A DNA stretch of 64,000 nt from Hygrophila difformis (lineage: Eukaryota; Streptophyta; Magnoliopsida; Lamiales; Acanthaceae). Location: contig JAOANR010000014.1 of the NCBI GenBank assembly GCA_030278955.1, positions 16,370,068 through 16,434,067 on the forward strand, in the 5' to 3' direction. The notes beneath the pieces are model-generated. The model was not told the DNA's origin. It did not search any database and saw only the letters and a program-made list of their open reading frames with translations. This document shows, in pieces, positions 21,855-32,797 of this stretch (within the stretch, counting starts at the first letter, position 1; every line of letters starts with the position of its first letter). The position numbers and the translations under genes were made by a program.

Positions 21855-22234
21855 TGATATTGTCCATTTTGGCCAAGCCTCATGGTTTTGTTTTTTAGCA
21901 CGTCCTAAAAGATCTCGTACTAATGGAGTTAGATCGACATTTATATGCAAGATATTCTTCCTCCCTTGTATCTTTGATGTGAGATATGGGTTTGGTACCC
22001 AACAATCCTCCCCTAAAACCAAGGATCACACACCACGTGTCCTCCCTCGATCAATTCATCTTACACCGCCACTCCAATCTTACAGGACTCGTCGCCTGAC
22101 TCCATTTCTAATCAAGAAAACAATTGACGCAAGGCACCAATCGACGAGGGCACAAACTGATGCCCTCTTACACACGCAGTCCATTATTAAATAATATGTT
22201 GCTGATTCAATTCCGAACCTGGGCTCTGATGCCA
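21855..22234 (-). mobile_element. TRIM-type LTR retroelement remnant
   Basis: A 150-bp LTR-like unit (TGATATTGTCC to GGTACCCAACA, 21855-22004) is followed by CTCCCC, which read on the minus strand is a polypurine tract. At 22221-22234 the minus strand reads TGGCATCAGAGCCC, one mismatch from the usual initiator tRNA-Met primer site. This gives LTR, polypurine tract, short non-coding interior and primer site, the layout of a TRIM. The 5' LTR that should follow is not recognisable. Confidence 0.45.
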
Positions 22235-23027
22235 CTGCTGCCACCGCCATCTTAACTCTCGCACTAGTAATGAGAAAGATTAAAATTATATTGGTAACTG
22301 GGATAGAATTGATAACATGTTATATGTGAAATGTGATTCAAGTTCGATGAAATAGTTCAAAATATAAAACAAGTGTATGACGATCGAGATATATACCACA
22401 TCACATTCAATCTAGATGATGTCAATAGTTTTTCATGTCTAATATGGTATATATATATATATATAAAAGAAGAAAAAAAAAACCTATTGTTGTGGTGTCA
22501 GTGTGTCATCTTAAACGCCCGACCGTATTGGAGATTTTTCTACCAAATCATTCAATCGATAATTCCTATGGTTATCCTGAACATTCTAACGAAGTTCATC
22601 CTTTGCAAGAACATTACATGGGAAAGTGTTTAATGAAAGGGTATCAAATAGGTTACTTTGAAGATAGGTGGCCCATGTCAGATGCTTATGAAACCGAGAA
22701 AAGTCAATTTATGCCTAGATCCAGACTTCGTTTTGGGTTGGTAATTGAATCTATATCAGTGGCGAAGGTAGGTATAAGGTTTGGGGCCATGGCCCCCTCA
22801 AAAAAATTATTATTACTATTATATATATAATAAATGTATATATTAGTGTATTTACCTAATTATAGTCCTACTTTTCTCCAAAAAATATCTAATATAAGGG
22901 AAAATATACACTAGTCATATTATAGATTTTCTCTAATTATTCTTTATTCCCCTTTTTTTTCTCATTAAATGCCTACCTCTTTCCTTTTTCTTTTCAACTT
23001 TTCAACTTTGTTTGACACTAGTCATAT
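22235..23027. other. Intergenic DNA, no gene recognised
   Basis: No recognisable coding sequence. Open frames of 86 and 131 codons at 22373-22633 and 22435-22830 begin in an AT microsatellite and have no similarity I know. A TA repeat lies at 22448-22465. Confidence 0.4.
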
Positions 23028-23029
23028 TA

Positions 23030-23289
23030 CTACCTCCGTTCTCATTTAAGTGAGACATTTGCATAGTAATTACTATTTATTAAGTAACTTTGATTAATTT
23101 TTTTAACATAGTTGTATAAAAAATAACATAGTCAAGTTAGATCTTGTTAGATTCGTCTAATCACGTAGTTTTATAATATCAAATTTTTATAATTTTTACT
23201 TATATACAACTTGAGTTATTAACCTTTAAAAATGTGTCTTGGACGGCGTGAAATGCAGGAATGGTGCAGTTAAAAGAGAACAGAGGTAG
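23030..23289. mobile_element. Stowaway-like MITE, 260 bp
   Basis: The ends are CTACCTCCGTTCTC and GAGAACAGAGGTAG, with TA at 23028-23029 and 23290-23291. Its interior is in the opposite orientation to the copy at 16019-16282. Confidence 0.8.
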
Positions 23290-23452
23290 TATAAAATAAA
23301 AGATGAAAAATAAACAAGTGTTACTGTTTACCAAAAAAAAATGAAAAAATAAAGGCCTATATTTTATTATATTATAGCAAAATTTCATTGAAAGTTTTCC
23401 TCCAATTTAATTTCCATTCATTTTTTTATAAAACTTACCAATAAGTGATAAT

Positions 23453-23843
23453 TGTTATAGAAATAACTATCTTTATTTATGTATGTGTACAATAAAATGG
23501 TATATGGCTTATTAGCTTGTGTTTATAGTGGAAGTATTGTAATGGAAATTGGGATTAAATGATGAAAGAAAGGAAGTTTAAAAGTGGGATAATAAAATGG
23601 ATAAAGTGTAATAATTATGGCTATGAAATGAAACAAGTATTAAGCTTGCATAAAATTTTTCTAACTTAACTTCTCAATACATTACATAGGCTATTTATAA
23701 ACTTTTTTATCCTCTCACTATTTACTAACCTCATAATCAAGGCATATACATTTCAAGACTTTCACATGTCTAACCTTATGATCAAGGCATGAACATGGAT
23801 GTTGAACACTAGACATTCACATGTTTTGTTTACATGCATAATA
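23453..23843 (-). repeat. E3 3' LTR
   Basis: On the minus strand it runs from TATTATGCATG to TTCTATAACA. The canonical first TG is TA in both LTRs. Confidence 0.92.
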
Positions 23844-23978
23844 CTCCCCCTTGAATGTCGTCAATACGAAGAATATGCCTCGTTAAAACCTTACTTGGAA
23901 AAAACCCAGTGGGAAAAAATCCAAGTGAAGGAAAAAGAGTACAGTATTCTTGTATCAGATGCTCCCCTGATTTGGACA

Positions 23979-26900
23979 TCATTTTAAATCTCGAAGCCGC
24001 CGCATTCCAATTTTCTTCACGAGTTTCTCGAATGTTGCAGTCGGCAATGCCTTGGTAAATAGATCCGCTAAATTATTTTCTGATCGAATTTGTTGCACAT
24101 CGACTTCACCATTCTTTTGAAGATCATGAGTGTAGAAGAATTTTGGTGAAATATGCTTCGTTCTATCTCCTTTGATATAACCCCCTTTCAACTGGGCTAC
24201 ACAAGCCGAATTATCTTCAAATAAAATTGTTGGGGGCATTTGTGGTTCAATGATTAAACCACAACTCTTCAATATATGTTGAGTCATTGACCTCAACCAA
24301 ACACATTCTCGACTTGCTTCATGGATTGCTAATATTTCGGCATGATTAGAAGAAGTAGCAGTTAGAGTCTGCTTCATTGACCTCCAAGAGATAACAGTTC
24401 CACCACACGTGAAGATATAGCCTGTTTGAGATTTGGCTTTGTGTGGGTCTGATAAATAACCTGCATCGGCATAGCCAATTAACTCATGTCGAGAGTCTTT
24501 TGGGTAAAATAACCCAAGATCAATTGTTCCTTGGAGATAGCGAAAAACATGCTTTATGCCTTTCCAATGTCGTTGAGTAGGGCAAGAGCTGAATCTTGCG
24601 AGTAGATTGACTGCAAACGCGATATCAGGTCGCGTGTTGTTTGCAAGATACATTAACGCACCAATTGCGCTTAAATATGGGATTTCTGGGCCAAGTTGCT
24701 CTTCATTATCTTCTTTTGGCCTAAATGGATCCTTTGCAGGATCAAGTGCCCGAACGACCATTGGATTATTTAGCGGATGAGCATAATCCATTCAAAATTG
24801 CTTTAATACCTTTTGGGCATAAGCTGATTGATGAACAAATATGCCCATTTCCAAATGCTCAATTTGTAGGCCAAGGCAAAATTTCGTTTTTCCCGAAATC
24901 TTTGATTTCAAACTCATTTTTCAGATATTCGACCGCCTTTTTCAACTCTTCAGGAGTTCCAATTAGATTTAAATCGTCAACATAGACTGCGACGATCACA
25001 AATTCTGACCCATTTTTCTTTATAAATACACAAGGGCTGATCGGGTCATTTGTATAGCATTCCTTTATCAAACTTTCACTGAGGCGGTTGTACCACATTC
25101 GGCCAGATTGCTTGAGCCCATACAACGATTTTTGCAGTTTGATGGAATAATTTTCTCTGGGTTTTGAGTTGCAAGACTCAGGTAATTTAAACCCTTCAGG
25201 TATTTTCATATAAATATCATTTTCCAATGAGCCATATAAATATGCAGTAACAACATCCATCAGCCTCATTTCGAGATTTTCTCGTACTGCTAGACTCATT
25301 AGATACCTGAATGTTATTCCATCCATAACTGGGGAATATGTTTCCTCAAAATCAATTCCCGGTCGTTGTGAAAAACCTTGGGCTACAAGCCTTGCCTTAT
25401 ATTTGGCAATTTCATTATTTTCATTTCTTTTTCTCACAAACACCCATATGTAGCCAACAGGCTTCACATTTTTTGGTGTTTGGACAATAGGGCCGAATAC
25501 TTTTCGTTTATTCAGTGAATCTAGTTCAGACTGAATCGCATCTTTCCATTTTGGCCAATCATTTCTTTTCCGACATTCTTCAACTGATCTTGGTTCAGGA
25601 TCCTCGTTATTTTCCATTACATCGAGTGCAACGTTGTATGCAAAGGCATTATCAACGTTTGTTTCTTTTCGGTTCCAACATTTCCCAGTATTGATATAAT
25701 TGAAAGAAGTTTCAATAACTTCATTTTCTTCTGGGTGAATATTTTCAGGTTCAACCTTTTCGGGGGTTGAATCAATTTCTCCTTCGGGAGTATCATTTGT
25801 GATTGATTTATCACCCATATGGATAATTTTCTTCTTTCGTGGATTTTTATCCTTGGAACCCAAAGGCCTACCACGCTTCAGGCGTGCAGTAGGTTCATTT
25901 GCACTTGGAATTTGCCCTTCTGGGACATTTATATTGGCTGGTGCATTTGCTGCATCATTTATATATGATTTTGTGACTTTAGCAGCATCATTAAAAGCAT
26001 CGGGTAATTGATTTGCAATTCCCTGCAAATGCACAATTCTTTGAACTTCAAGTTCGCATTGCCTTGTACGAGGATCAAGGAAATCAAATGGACTTTGCCA
26101 AGATATTTCCTTTTTCAGTTGATCATTTCCTCCCCCTAATTTCGGGAATTGAGTTTCATCAAAATGACAGTCTGCAAATCTTGTAGTAAATAAATCACCC
26201 GTTTTTGGCTCAAGATATTTAATAATCGAGGGTGATTCATACCCGACATATATGCCCAACCTTCTTTGAGGTCCCATTTTTGTGCGTTGTGGTGGCGCAA
26301 TCGGTACATAAACCGCACACCCAAAAATTCGCAAGTGGGATATATTGGGCTCCTTTCCAAACACAATTTGTGTAGGGGAGTAGCTATGATAGCTTGTCGG
26401 CCTTATTTTCACAAGTGCGGCTGCATGCAATATAGCATGTCCCCAAGCAGAAACAGGGAGTTTTGATTTCATTAACAAGGGTCTTGCAATTAATTGCAAT
26501 CGCTTAATAAATGATTCTGCCAGACCATTTTGCGTGTGCACATGAGGCACAGGATGTTCAACAGTAATTCCAATCGACATGCAGAAATCATCAAATGCAT
26601 GTGATGTATATTCTCCAGCATTATCAAGGCGTATTTTCTTTATCGGATGATCTGGAAACTGTGCTCGCAATTTTATAATTTGTGCAAGTAATCTTGCGAA
26701 TGCCAAATTGCGAGTTGATAATAAACAAACGTGTGACCAGCGTGATGACGCATCAATTAATACCATAAGGTACTTGAAAGGTCCACACGGTGGATCAATA
26801 GGTCCACATATATCGCCTTGAATTCTTTCTAGGAATGTAGGGGATTCAATTCCCACTTTTACTGGAGATGGTCTGGTTATCAGTTTCCCTTGTGAACAGG

Positions 26901-27474
26901 CAGCACAATTGAACTCATTTGGGTTCAATATCATTTGCCTTTTCAATGTATGGCCATTTGAATTTTCAATAATTCGCCTCAGCATTACACTGCCAGGATG
27001 CCCAAGTCTATCGTGCCAGGTAATAAATTCACTAGTAGCTTTCAAGCCTACTAGGTTATGTATTTCTGTGGCACATATTTTTGTATAGTATAAGCCAGAG
27101 GAGCAACATGGCAATTTTTCATTCACAAATTTTTTGCCATTTTCAATTCGAGTTATCAAAAGATACTCGTGATCTGCCTCTTTCGAAGTTTCAATGTGAT
27201 ATCCATTTTTTCGAATATCATTGAAGCTCAGTAAATTTCTTCGAGCTTTGCATGAGAACAAGGCATTTTCAATTGCCATTTTTGTCCCTTCAGGGAGAAA
27301 TATAACAGCTCTACCGGAGCCTTCAATGCATTTTGCATTACCGCTTATAGTTTTCACTGCGGTCTTTTCCAATTTTAAATTGGAGAAATAGCTTTTGCTT
27401 TTCAAAATGCTATGCGTTGTTGCACTGTCAATGAGGCAGATATCATCTCCGACTTTTGAATTTCCAGCATCCAT
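23979..27474 (-). pseudogene. E3 pol polyprotein, two disabling changes
   Basis: This is the copia Pol polyprotein from ATG 27474 (MDAGNSKVGDDICLIDSATT). Protease, integrase zinc finger (WHDRLGHPG, CAACSQGK), integrase core (GDICGP, LIDASSRW, IRLDNAGEY, NGLAES), reverse transcriptase (YVDDLNLIG) and RNase H (YADAGYLSD, HISPKFF) are all present. One extra base in the A run at 24887-24891 (minus strand) shifts the frame after FEIKDFGK. A TGA lies at 24792-24794 just before MDYAHPL, where E2 has CGA. Protease, integrase and most of reverse transcriptase are open. The start is 172 nt beyond the gag stop and in another frame, so ordinary readthrough or simple frameshifting at the gag stop cannot produce it. 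Confidence 0.92.
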
Positions 27475-27646
27475 TTCTTTACAAGAATATAAGAATGTTA
27501 TTAAACATCAGCAATATAAATATTATTAATGCAAAAGCATATTTATATTATACATGGATAATAAAAGGGAAGTACAAGATATCATTATTTATATTAAACA
27601 GGAATTATAAAAGACAAGTAAAATATATATATAGCTATATAATATA

Positions 27647-28684
27647 TTATTTAGTAACAGTATCTGGCTCAACAAAATCATCAGCTTCCAGGTGCGTGAT
27701 ATTATCATTTAATATATCATCATAAGTATCATCGTGGGCATTATGGTGTGCTTCAACACCTGGTCTTTCTTTTCGTTTCGAGGCCTGATACAGTTCAGCT
27801 AAGTGTTTAGCTGTGTGGCATGTTTGAGCCACATGGCCTTTAATTCCACAACGATCACAAATTTCATCATTTTGTTTATGCTTTCTTGCATAATTTCTTT
27901 GTTGTGGTTTGTAAGGCCTTCTGGTATCATATCTGCGATTTTGCTCAAATCGAGGCTTATTTCGATAATTATTTTGACGAGATGATTCACCTCTGCCTCG
28001 ATTGTGATACCGATTTTGGCCACGATCATCATTTTGATTTTTAAAGTGCCCACGATCACGCACATATTTCGATGATTGAGCCGCGTTCACCTCAGGGAAC
28101 GGTTTTGCACCTGCGGGCCTAGATTCATGATTTCTCAACAACAATAGGCTGTTTTGTTCAGCCAATAATAAGCAGGTGATAAGATCAGAATATCTCTGAA
28201 AACCTTTTTGACGGTATGTCTCACTCAATACTGTGTTTTTAGCATGAAACGTAGAATACGTTTTTTCAAGCATTTCTGCTTCAGATATCTTTTGCCCACA
28301 TAATTGCAATTGGGCCGTAATTTTGAACACAGCGGAATTATATTCCCGGACTGTTTTGAAGTCCTGAAGTCTCAGGTTTGTCCAGTCATCAAGGGCTTTT
28401 GGAAGCACCGTCTTTTTAAGATTATCATATCTTTCTTTCAGCTTTTCCCACAATGCCAGTGGGGATTCCACAGTCACGTACTCCATTTTAAGTGCCTCTT
28501 CGATATGATGGCACAAGAAAATCATGGCTTTTGCCTGATTTTGATGGCTGGGATTTTTGCCTTCAGCAATAGTATCTTCCAGACCCATTGAAGTAAGATG
28601 CATTTTTACATCTCGGGCCCAGGACATATAATTGCTTCCTTCAACGGTTAAGGGAGCAAATTCCTGCTTTGCAAGATTAGCCAT
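27647..28684 (-). CDS. E3 Gag
   Basis: This is the copia Gag nucleocapsid, 345 residues from MANLAKQEF, uninterrupted. It has a copia Gag core (MSWARDVKMHLTSMG, DDWTNLRLQDFKTVREYN), a basic Asn/Arg-rich linker (QNRYHNRGRGESSRQNNYR), a single CCHC knuckle (CDRCGIKGHVAQTC) and an acidic tail. Since E2 is gag-less but its Pol is close to E3, this protein is the best candidate in the window to package E2 RNA. Confidence 0.9.
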   Translation of the reverse strand: MANLAKQEFAPLTVEGSNYMSWARDVKMHLTSMGLEDTIAEGKNPSHQNQAKAMIFLCHHIEEALKMEYVTVESPLALWEKLKERYDNLKKTVLPKALDDWTNLRLQDFKTVREYNSAVFKITAQLQLCGQKISEAEMLEKTYSTFHAKNTVLSETYRQKGFQRYSDLITCLLLAEQNSLLLLRNHESRPAGAKPFPEVNAAQSSKYVRDRGHFKNQNDDRGQNRYHNRGRGESSRQNNYRNKPRFEQNRRYDTRRPYKPQQRNYARKHKQNDEICDRCGIKGHVAQTCHTAKHLAELYQASKRKERPGVEAHHNAHDDTYDDILNDNITHLEADDFVEPDTVTK

Positions 28685-28746
28685 AATCTTATTGAAAGTT
28701 TAGAAATAAGATATTATACCTCAAATGATAATCTGGACAGAGTCTC

Positions 28747-28761
28747 CTCGTGCTGATAACG
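28747..28761 (-). promoter_or_regulatory. E3 primer-binding site
   Basis: CGTTATCAGCACGAG on the minus strand directly follows the 5' LTR, identical in E1 and E2. Confidence 0.75.
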
Positions 28762-29152
28762 TTTTATAGAAATAACTATCTTTATTTATGTATGTGTACA
28801 ATAAAATGGTATATGGCTTATTAGCTTGTGTTTATAGTGGAAGTATTGTAATGGAAATTGGGATTAAATGATGAAAGAAAGGAAGTTTAAAAGTGGGATA
28901 ATAAAATGGATAAAGTGTAATAATTATGGCTATGAAATGAAACAAGTATTAAGCTTGCATAAAATTTTTCTAACTTAACTTCTCAATACATTACATAGGC
29001 TATTTATAAACTTTTTTATCCTCTCACTATTTACTAACCTCATAATCAAGGCATATACATTTCAAGACTTTCACATGTCTAACCTTATGATCAAGGCATG
29101 AACATGGATGTTGAACACTAGACATTCACATGTTTTGTTTACATGCATAATA
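28762..29152 (-). repeat. E3 5' LTR with TATA box
   Basis: TATAAATAG reads on the minus strand at 29000-29008. The minus-strand terminus next to the primer site is AA (CTATAAAA) instead of the CA present in the 3' LTR. Confidence 0.92.
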
Positions 29153-29351
29153 ATAATCAATTATTTTTCTCATAATCACATCTTTTATTCCCATTTTCTC
29201 TCTCATCCCATTGACTTTATTTTTCACCTTTATTAAAGAAATAGTATCTATTAGAATGATTTTATACTACTAATATACTAATAGTTCATGCATAGAAGAT
29301 CAAAATTTTTTATTAAATATCATTTTAGTCGGCCCCCCTCTCTTCCTAATA

Positions 29352-29608
29352 CTCCCTCCGTTTGGAAATAAATTTAACATTTGTATAGTTGTTATTATTC
29401 ACTAAGTAACATTGATTCAATTTTTTAACACAGTTAAACAAGGTAAACTATAGTCAAGTGAGATCTTGTTAGATTCGTCTAATCGCATAGTTTTAGAATA
29501 TCAAACTTTTATAATTTTTACTTTTACACAATTTGAGATATTAAACATTAAAAATATGCATTGGATAACGTGAAACGCAATAATGTTAATTTTTAAAAAC
29601 GGAGGGAG
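29352..29608. mobile_element. Stowaway-like MITE, 257 bp
   Basis: It has perfect ends CTCCCTCCG and CGGAGGGAG, with TA at 29350-29351 and 29609-29610. The interior contains GATCTTGTTAGATTCGTC. Confidence 0.85.
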
Positions 29609-29769
29609 TACTATATAATAGTACAGTTAATACTAGTGATAGTGTATTATTGGAACAAATTAAAGCGAACGAAAGTACAGGTTCACAAAGTCAGAAACCA
29701 AACTCTTATGCTTCGTTTGTCAATGTATTAATTAATGCGACAGCTCTGCCCTACCCAATTTGCCAATTA

Positions 29770-30035
29770 TTCAATACGTCCCACTTTAAATATTTTTTTT
29801 GTTTCATTTCTACACACAATTCAATCCACGTTTTTTATCGTTAATATCTCAAAATATATATAACTAAAAATTATGCAAAATATATATTAAAAAACTATAC
29901 GATTAGACGAATCTAACAAGAGTGAACTTGACTATTTTTTTTCAAGTATACACTTATAATAATATTGAGTCAAATTTGAACAATTAACAATGTCAAAAAG
30001 TCAAACAGTACAATTCTACAAATATAAGCACTTCC
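29770..30035. mobile_element. Degenerate Stowaway-like MITE
   Basis: The interior ACGATTAGACGAATCTAACAAG and the poly-T stretch match the Stowaway family here, but the termini have decayed and borders are approximate. Confidence 0.4.
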
Positions 30036-30099
30036 TTTCTTTTCTTTTAAAAGCTATAAAAGCATAAGAATTGCTCCCAAATTTAGGACCCGGTCATTG

Positions 30100-30475
30100 T
30101 GTTGAATGCAAAAAATTAATACTATTTGTTGAAGTGCTGATACGTAGACAATGACTGTGTTTGACCTATACACGTGGATACTTTAGAACCCTACACATCT
30201 GGAAACATGGAGAGGTTGGGTTGGGCGAGTTCTAAAATTAGGGTTTTAATGTGCACATGTGTAGGTCAAATTCAGTCAATGCATATGTGCTATCCACGCG
30301 TGGCATAATTAAATTAATATATTTTAGTAATCTCATGCACATGAGCAAATGAGAGTGATTAAGGGCCGATGGGACAAAATCAGAGCCAATTAGCAAAGTT
30401 ATGCCACCAAATTAGAAAACTCCATAATTATGGCACCAAATGGAAAATTGGCAAAGTTATGTTTTGTACTTTTGT
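30100..30475. repeat. Copy of the foldback element that hosts E4
   Basis: CCACCAAATTAGAAAACTCC, GGCCGATGGGAC and ATTGGCAAAGTTATG match the right arm at 56412-56655, and TGTGTTTGACCTATACACGTGG matches the left arm near 36410. The left terminus is not clear, so this may be a truncated copy. Confidence 0.45.
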
Positions 30476-31507
30476 TGCTTGGTACTGTTTTGGTATTTCT
30501 GGTGATCCCACAGGTTCTGGATGCCTAATTTCCCAACATGGGTGAAGTGGCTAAGGTGCATATAAACGATAAATGAGATTCCGTCTAATTTCCCAACACA
30601 GGGGCATCTCAACATATAAGCGATGTGGGACATTTTAATACCCCTCTCCAAGATGTTCATCTCGGAATCAACAAGATACGCTAATGGATACTCATGGGTT
30701 TGATACCATGTTAGAAAGATGATAAATATGAGGTGCCAACAAAATTAGGTCCATATAAACAAGGGGTCATCCAACATACAAGTGATGTGAGATATTTTAA
30801 AATCACTGGATTTCTCAACTTCAGTGCAAGTTTGATTCCCAATCCAAGACTACTGGGACATTTTGAATGATTCTGCTTTCAAATTTTGTGTAGCTCAGGT
30901 CAGATAAATGAAATATGAACTTCTCTGGGTCAGCGAGAAATCAATATCCACATAGGTTAAAAGACGAAACATTAGTATGGTTACTGAGGCTAAAGACTAC
31001 AATAAGGAAACTTATCAAGGCCCTTTGGTATTGAACTTTGGCAGCACCTAATTCCCGCGCAGCACCCTCAAGAATATTTTTTTTTTGCCGAGCTGAAAGA
31101 AATTAAAGGCATCCAATTTCATAGAAAATTTCATCAATGTCCTGTGTCAAGGAATAATCATCGCATCCCACTATGGCCTATGCTAATCCTTTTGGCGTCC
31201 GAAAAGGTGAACGGTTCTAGTAACTTGATAGTTGCCAAGTTTCAACGGGTCACGTTTTGGAGTTGGTCGAAACAGGTTGAAGCCACCTAGTTCTTAATCC
31301 TTACTTGGGAGCCTGATATATCAGGAACTTCGATATTTTGACTGCCCAAATATGGCTTTGAAGGGTTAAAAGAAGTGTCACAGTTGATGTCAAATTTTGG
31401 GCTAATTGAACAACAGAGCCCTTGCCAATGCCGAAAGGATATGGAACAATCAAGTTCCCACACTTGAATTGGCGGCCAGGCTTTGCGCTGCTGACACCTT
31501 TTTTCTA

Positions 31508-31860
31508 GGGAATAAAGCCAAAATCATCCCACAATTTTTGTTGTTTCTCAAATTGTCCCATAATTGTGCACTTCACTTAATCCATCCAATATGTTTGCTA
31601 ATCCTCACCAAAATGATCCAATCGGAGGTTAATCGCGAGGATTAATGGGTAAATCATCCCATAACTTTCGTCTGTTTCTCAAATGGTCCCATAATTAACC
31701 CCTTAATCCTTGCGACACGTCAGCCTGGGAGATCATTAACCTCGGAAGGGATCATTTGGGCGAGGATTCGCAAACATATTGGATGGATTAAGTGAAGTGC
31801 ACAATTATGAGCCCATTTGAAAAACACAAGAAAGTTATGGGATGATTTTGGCTTTTTTCC
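31508..31860. mobile_element. Mutator-like MITE, 353 bp, perfect 10-bp TSD
   Basis: CTTTTTTCTA is duplicated at 31498-31507 and 31861-31870. The paralogous stretch near 1905 lacks the element (GACACCTTTTGTGATG). It is the same family as 21280-21633, with shared AGCCAAAATCATCCCAC. Confidence 0.8.
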
Positions 31861-32181
31861 CTTTTTTCTATGATGTTTTTGGGATCAGGTATGGATGCAA
31901 CGGTTTTATTACAATCTGCATTTACATTTTCAAGGGATTCAAATTAGAAGAAAACAGAACAAAGAAGAAATATTTTCAAAATCTTTGAAAGCTCTGATGG
32001 TTTTTCTCCGCTAAATTATTCAATAGGCAAGTATATATATAGGCCAGCATTACTAAAAAGCATCATTTAGCCAAAAAAGAAAAAAGATAAATATGAATAC
32101 TGACCTTTTACTTGTTAAGGAGTTTGGGATTAGTTTATCTCGTGGTTGCATTTCAACTTTTGATATACTTCCGGAATTATC

Positions 32182-32324
32182 TAGGAGTGAAAGCGGTACC
32201 CTAAATACCTGATCTATCCGAAAATATTTGAATCCGTATCCCCATCCAACATATGCGTAAAAAAAATGTGCGATAATATTTCTATCCAATACTATCCGAC
32301 CATATCCGTACCGTTTTCATCCCT
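32182..32324. mobile_element. Small hAT-like MITE
   Basis: TAGGAGTGAAAGCGGTAC at the left pairs with GTACCGTTTTCATCCCT at the right. GAATTA precedes and follows it, a partial target duplication. The paralogous site near 2202 (CGAATTAACG) is empty. It is related to 15334-15847. Confidence 0.55.
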
Positions 32325-32383
32325 GAATTAAGTAATATCAACCTAACTAAGGAATTGTGAAGTCTTTAATTATGATTTATGTT

Positions 32384-32568
32384 TTTTTTTTTGAGGGAAA
32401 GTAGTATTATTCCATGTTATAACCGAAAGTTTAGGATACAACGAATATAGCCACACACTTAATAGGAAGGGGAACACCTTCTCGATACAAAACTGGCAAC
32501 ATAATATTAGCCAACAGAACCAAAAAGGAAACGAAGAGAACGGACGGGCGTGCGAGAGAAAGTAGTGA
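32384..32568 (-). mobile_element. Short poly(A) retroposon, probable LINE 3' end
   Basis: The 17-bp TAATTATGATTTATGTT is duplicated exactly at 32367-32383 and 32569-32585. On the minus strand the 185-bp insert ends TTTCCCTCAAAAAAAAA. A long perfect target duplication plus a poly(A) tail marks target-primed retroposition. The paralogous flank (near 2250) lacks it. The tail context resembles the LINE-like fragment at 59789-59868. Confidence 0.75.
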
Positions 32569-32797
32569 TAATTATGATTTATGTTGATTATGTTAATATA
32601 GGAGTGAATTTTATTATAGTAGGAAGCACACATGATTTCTGGAGAAACATCCAAATCATAACAAAATGGAAACCAGCAAATTATTAAAGATTGGATGTCG
32701 TCAATGTTGGCTCATCACAAAATAGCGTTAAGTTATAACATTTGGCTAAATTATGGACGCTAACTCGGAGAAAAACATAAGTAGTTCGCTTAATTTA

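Larger units (their letters stand above)
23453..29152 (-). mobile_element. E3: Ty1/copia LTR retrotransposon, 5.7 kb
   Basis: This is a complete copia element on the minus strand with 391-bp LTRs (23453-23843 and 28762-29152) and the target duplication ATAAT at 23448-23452 and 29153-29157. By eye the only LTR difference is one base at the terminal dinucleotide, so it is very young. The polypurine tract (minus-strand AAGGGGGAG) abuts the left LTR. Unlike E1 and E2, the minus-strand LTR starts TA (TATTATGC) rather than TG. Gag is intact; Pol has one 1-base insertion and one nonsense codon. Confidence 0.95.
30795..32690. repeat. Second copy of the BAHD 3' flank, without the gene
   Basis: It aligns with 445-2390 in the same order and orientation. 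The last recognisable match is TTTCTGGAGAAACATCC (TTTCTGGACAAACATCC in the first copy), about 90 bp short of where the stop codon of BAHD gene 1 lies. Beyond that point the sequence is unrelated. It carries three insertions absent from the first copy (31508-31860, 32182-32324, 32384-32568). The gene that probably followed is gone. Confidence 0.65.

Noticed and set aside
22435..22830. 131-codon open frame between E2 and E3
   Set aside because: It begins inside an AT microsatellite and its translation shows no domain I know; I cannot support a gene.
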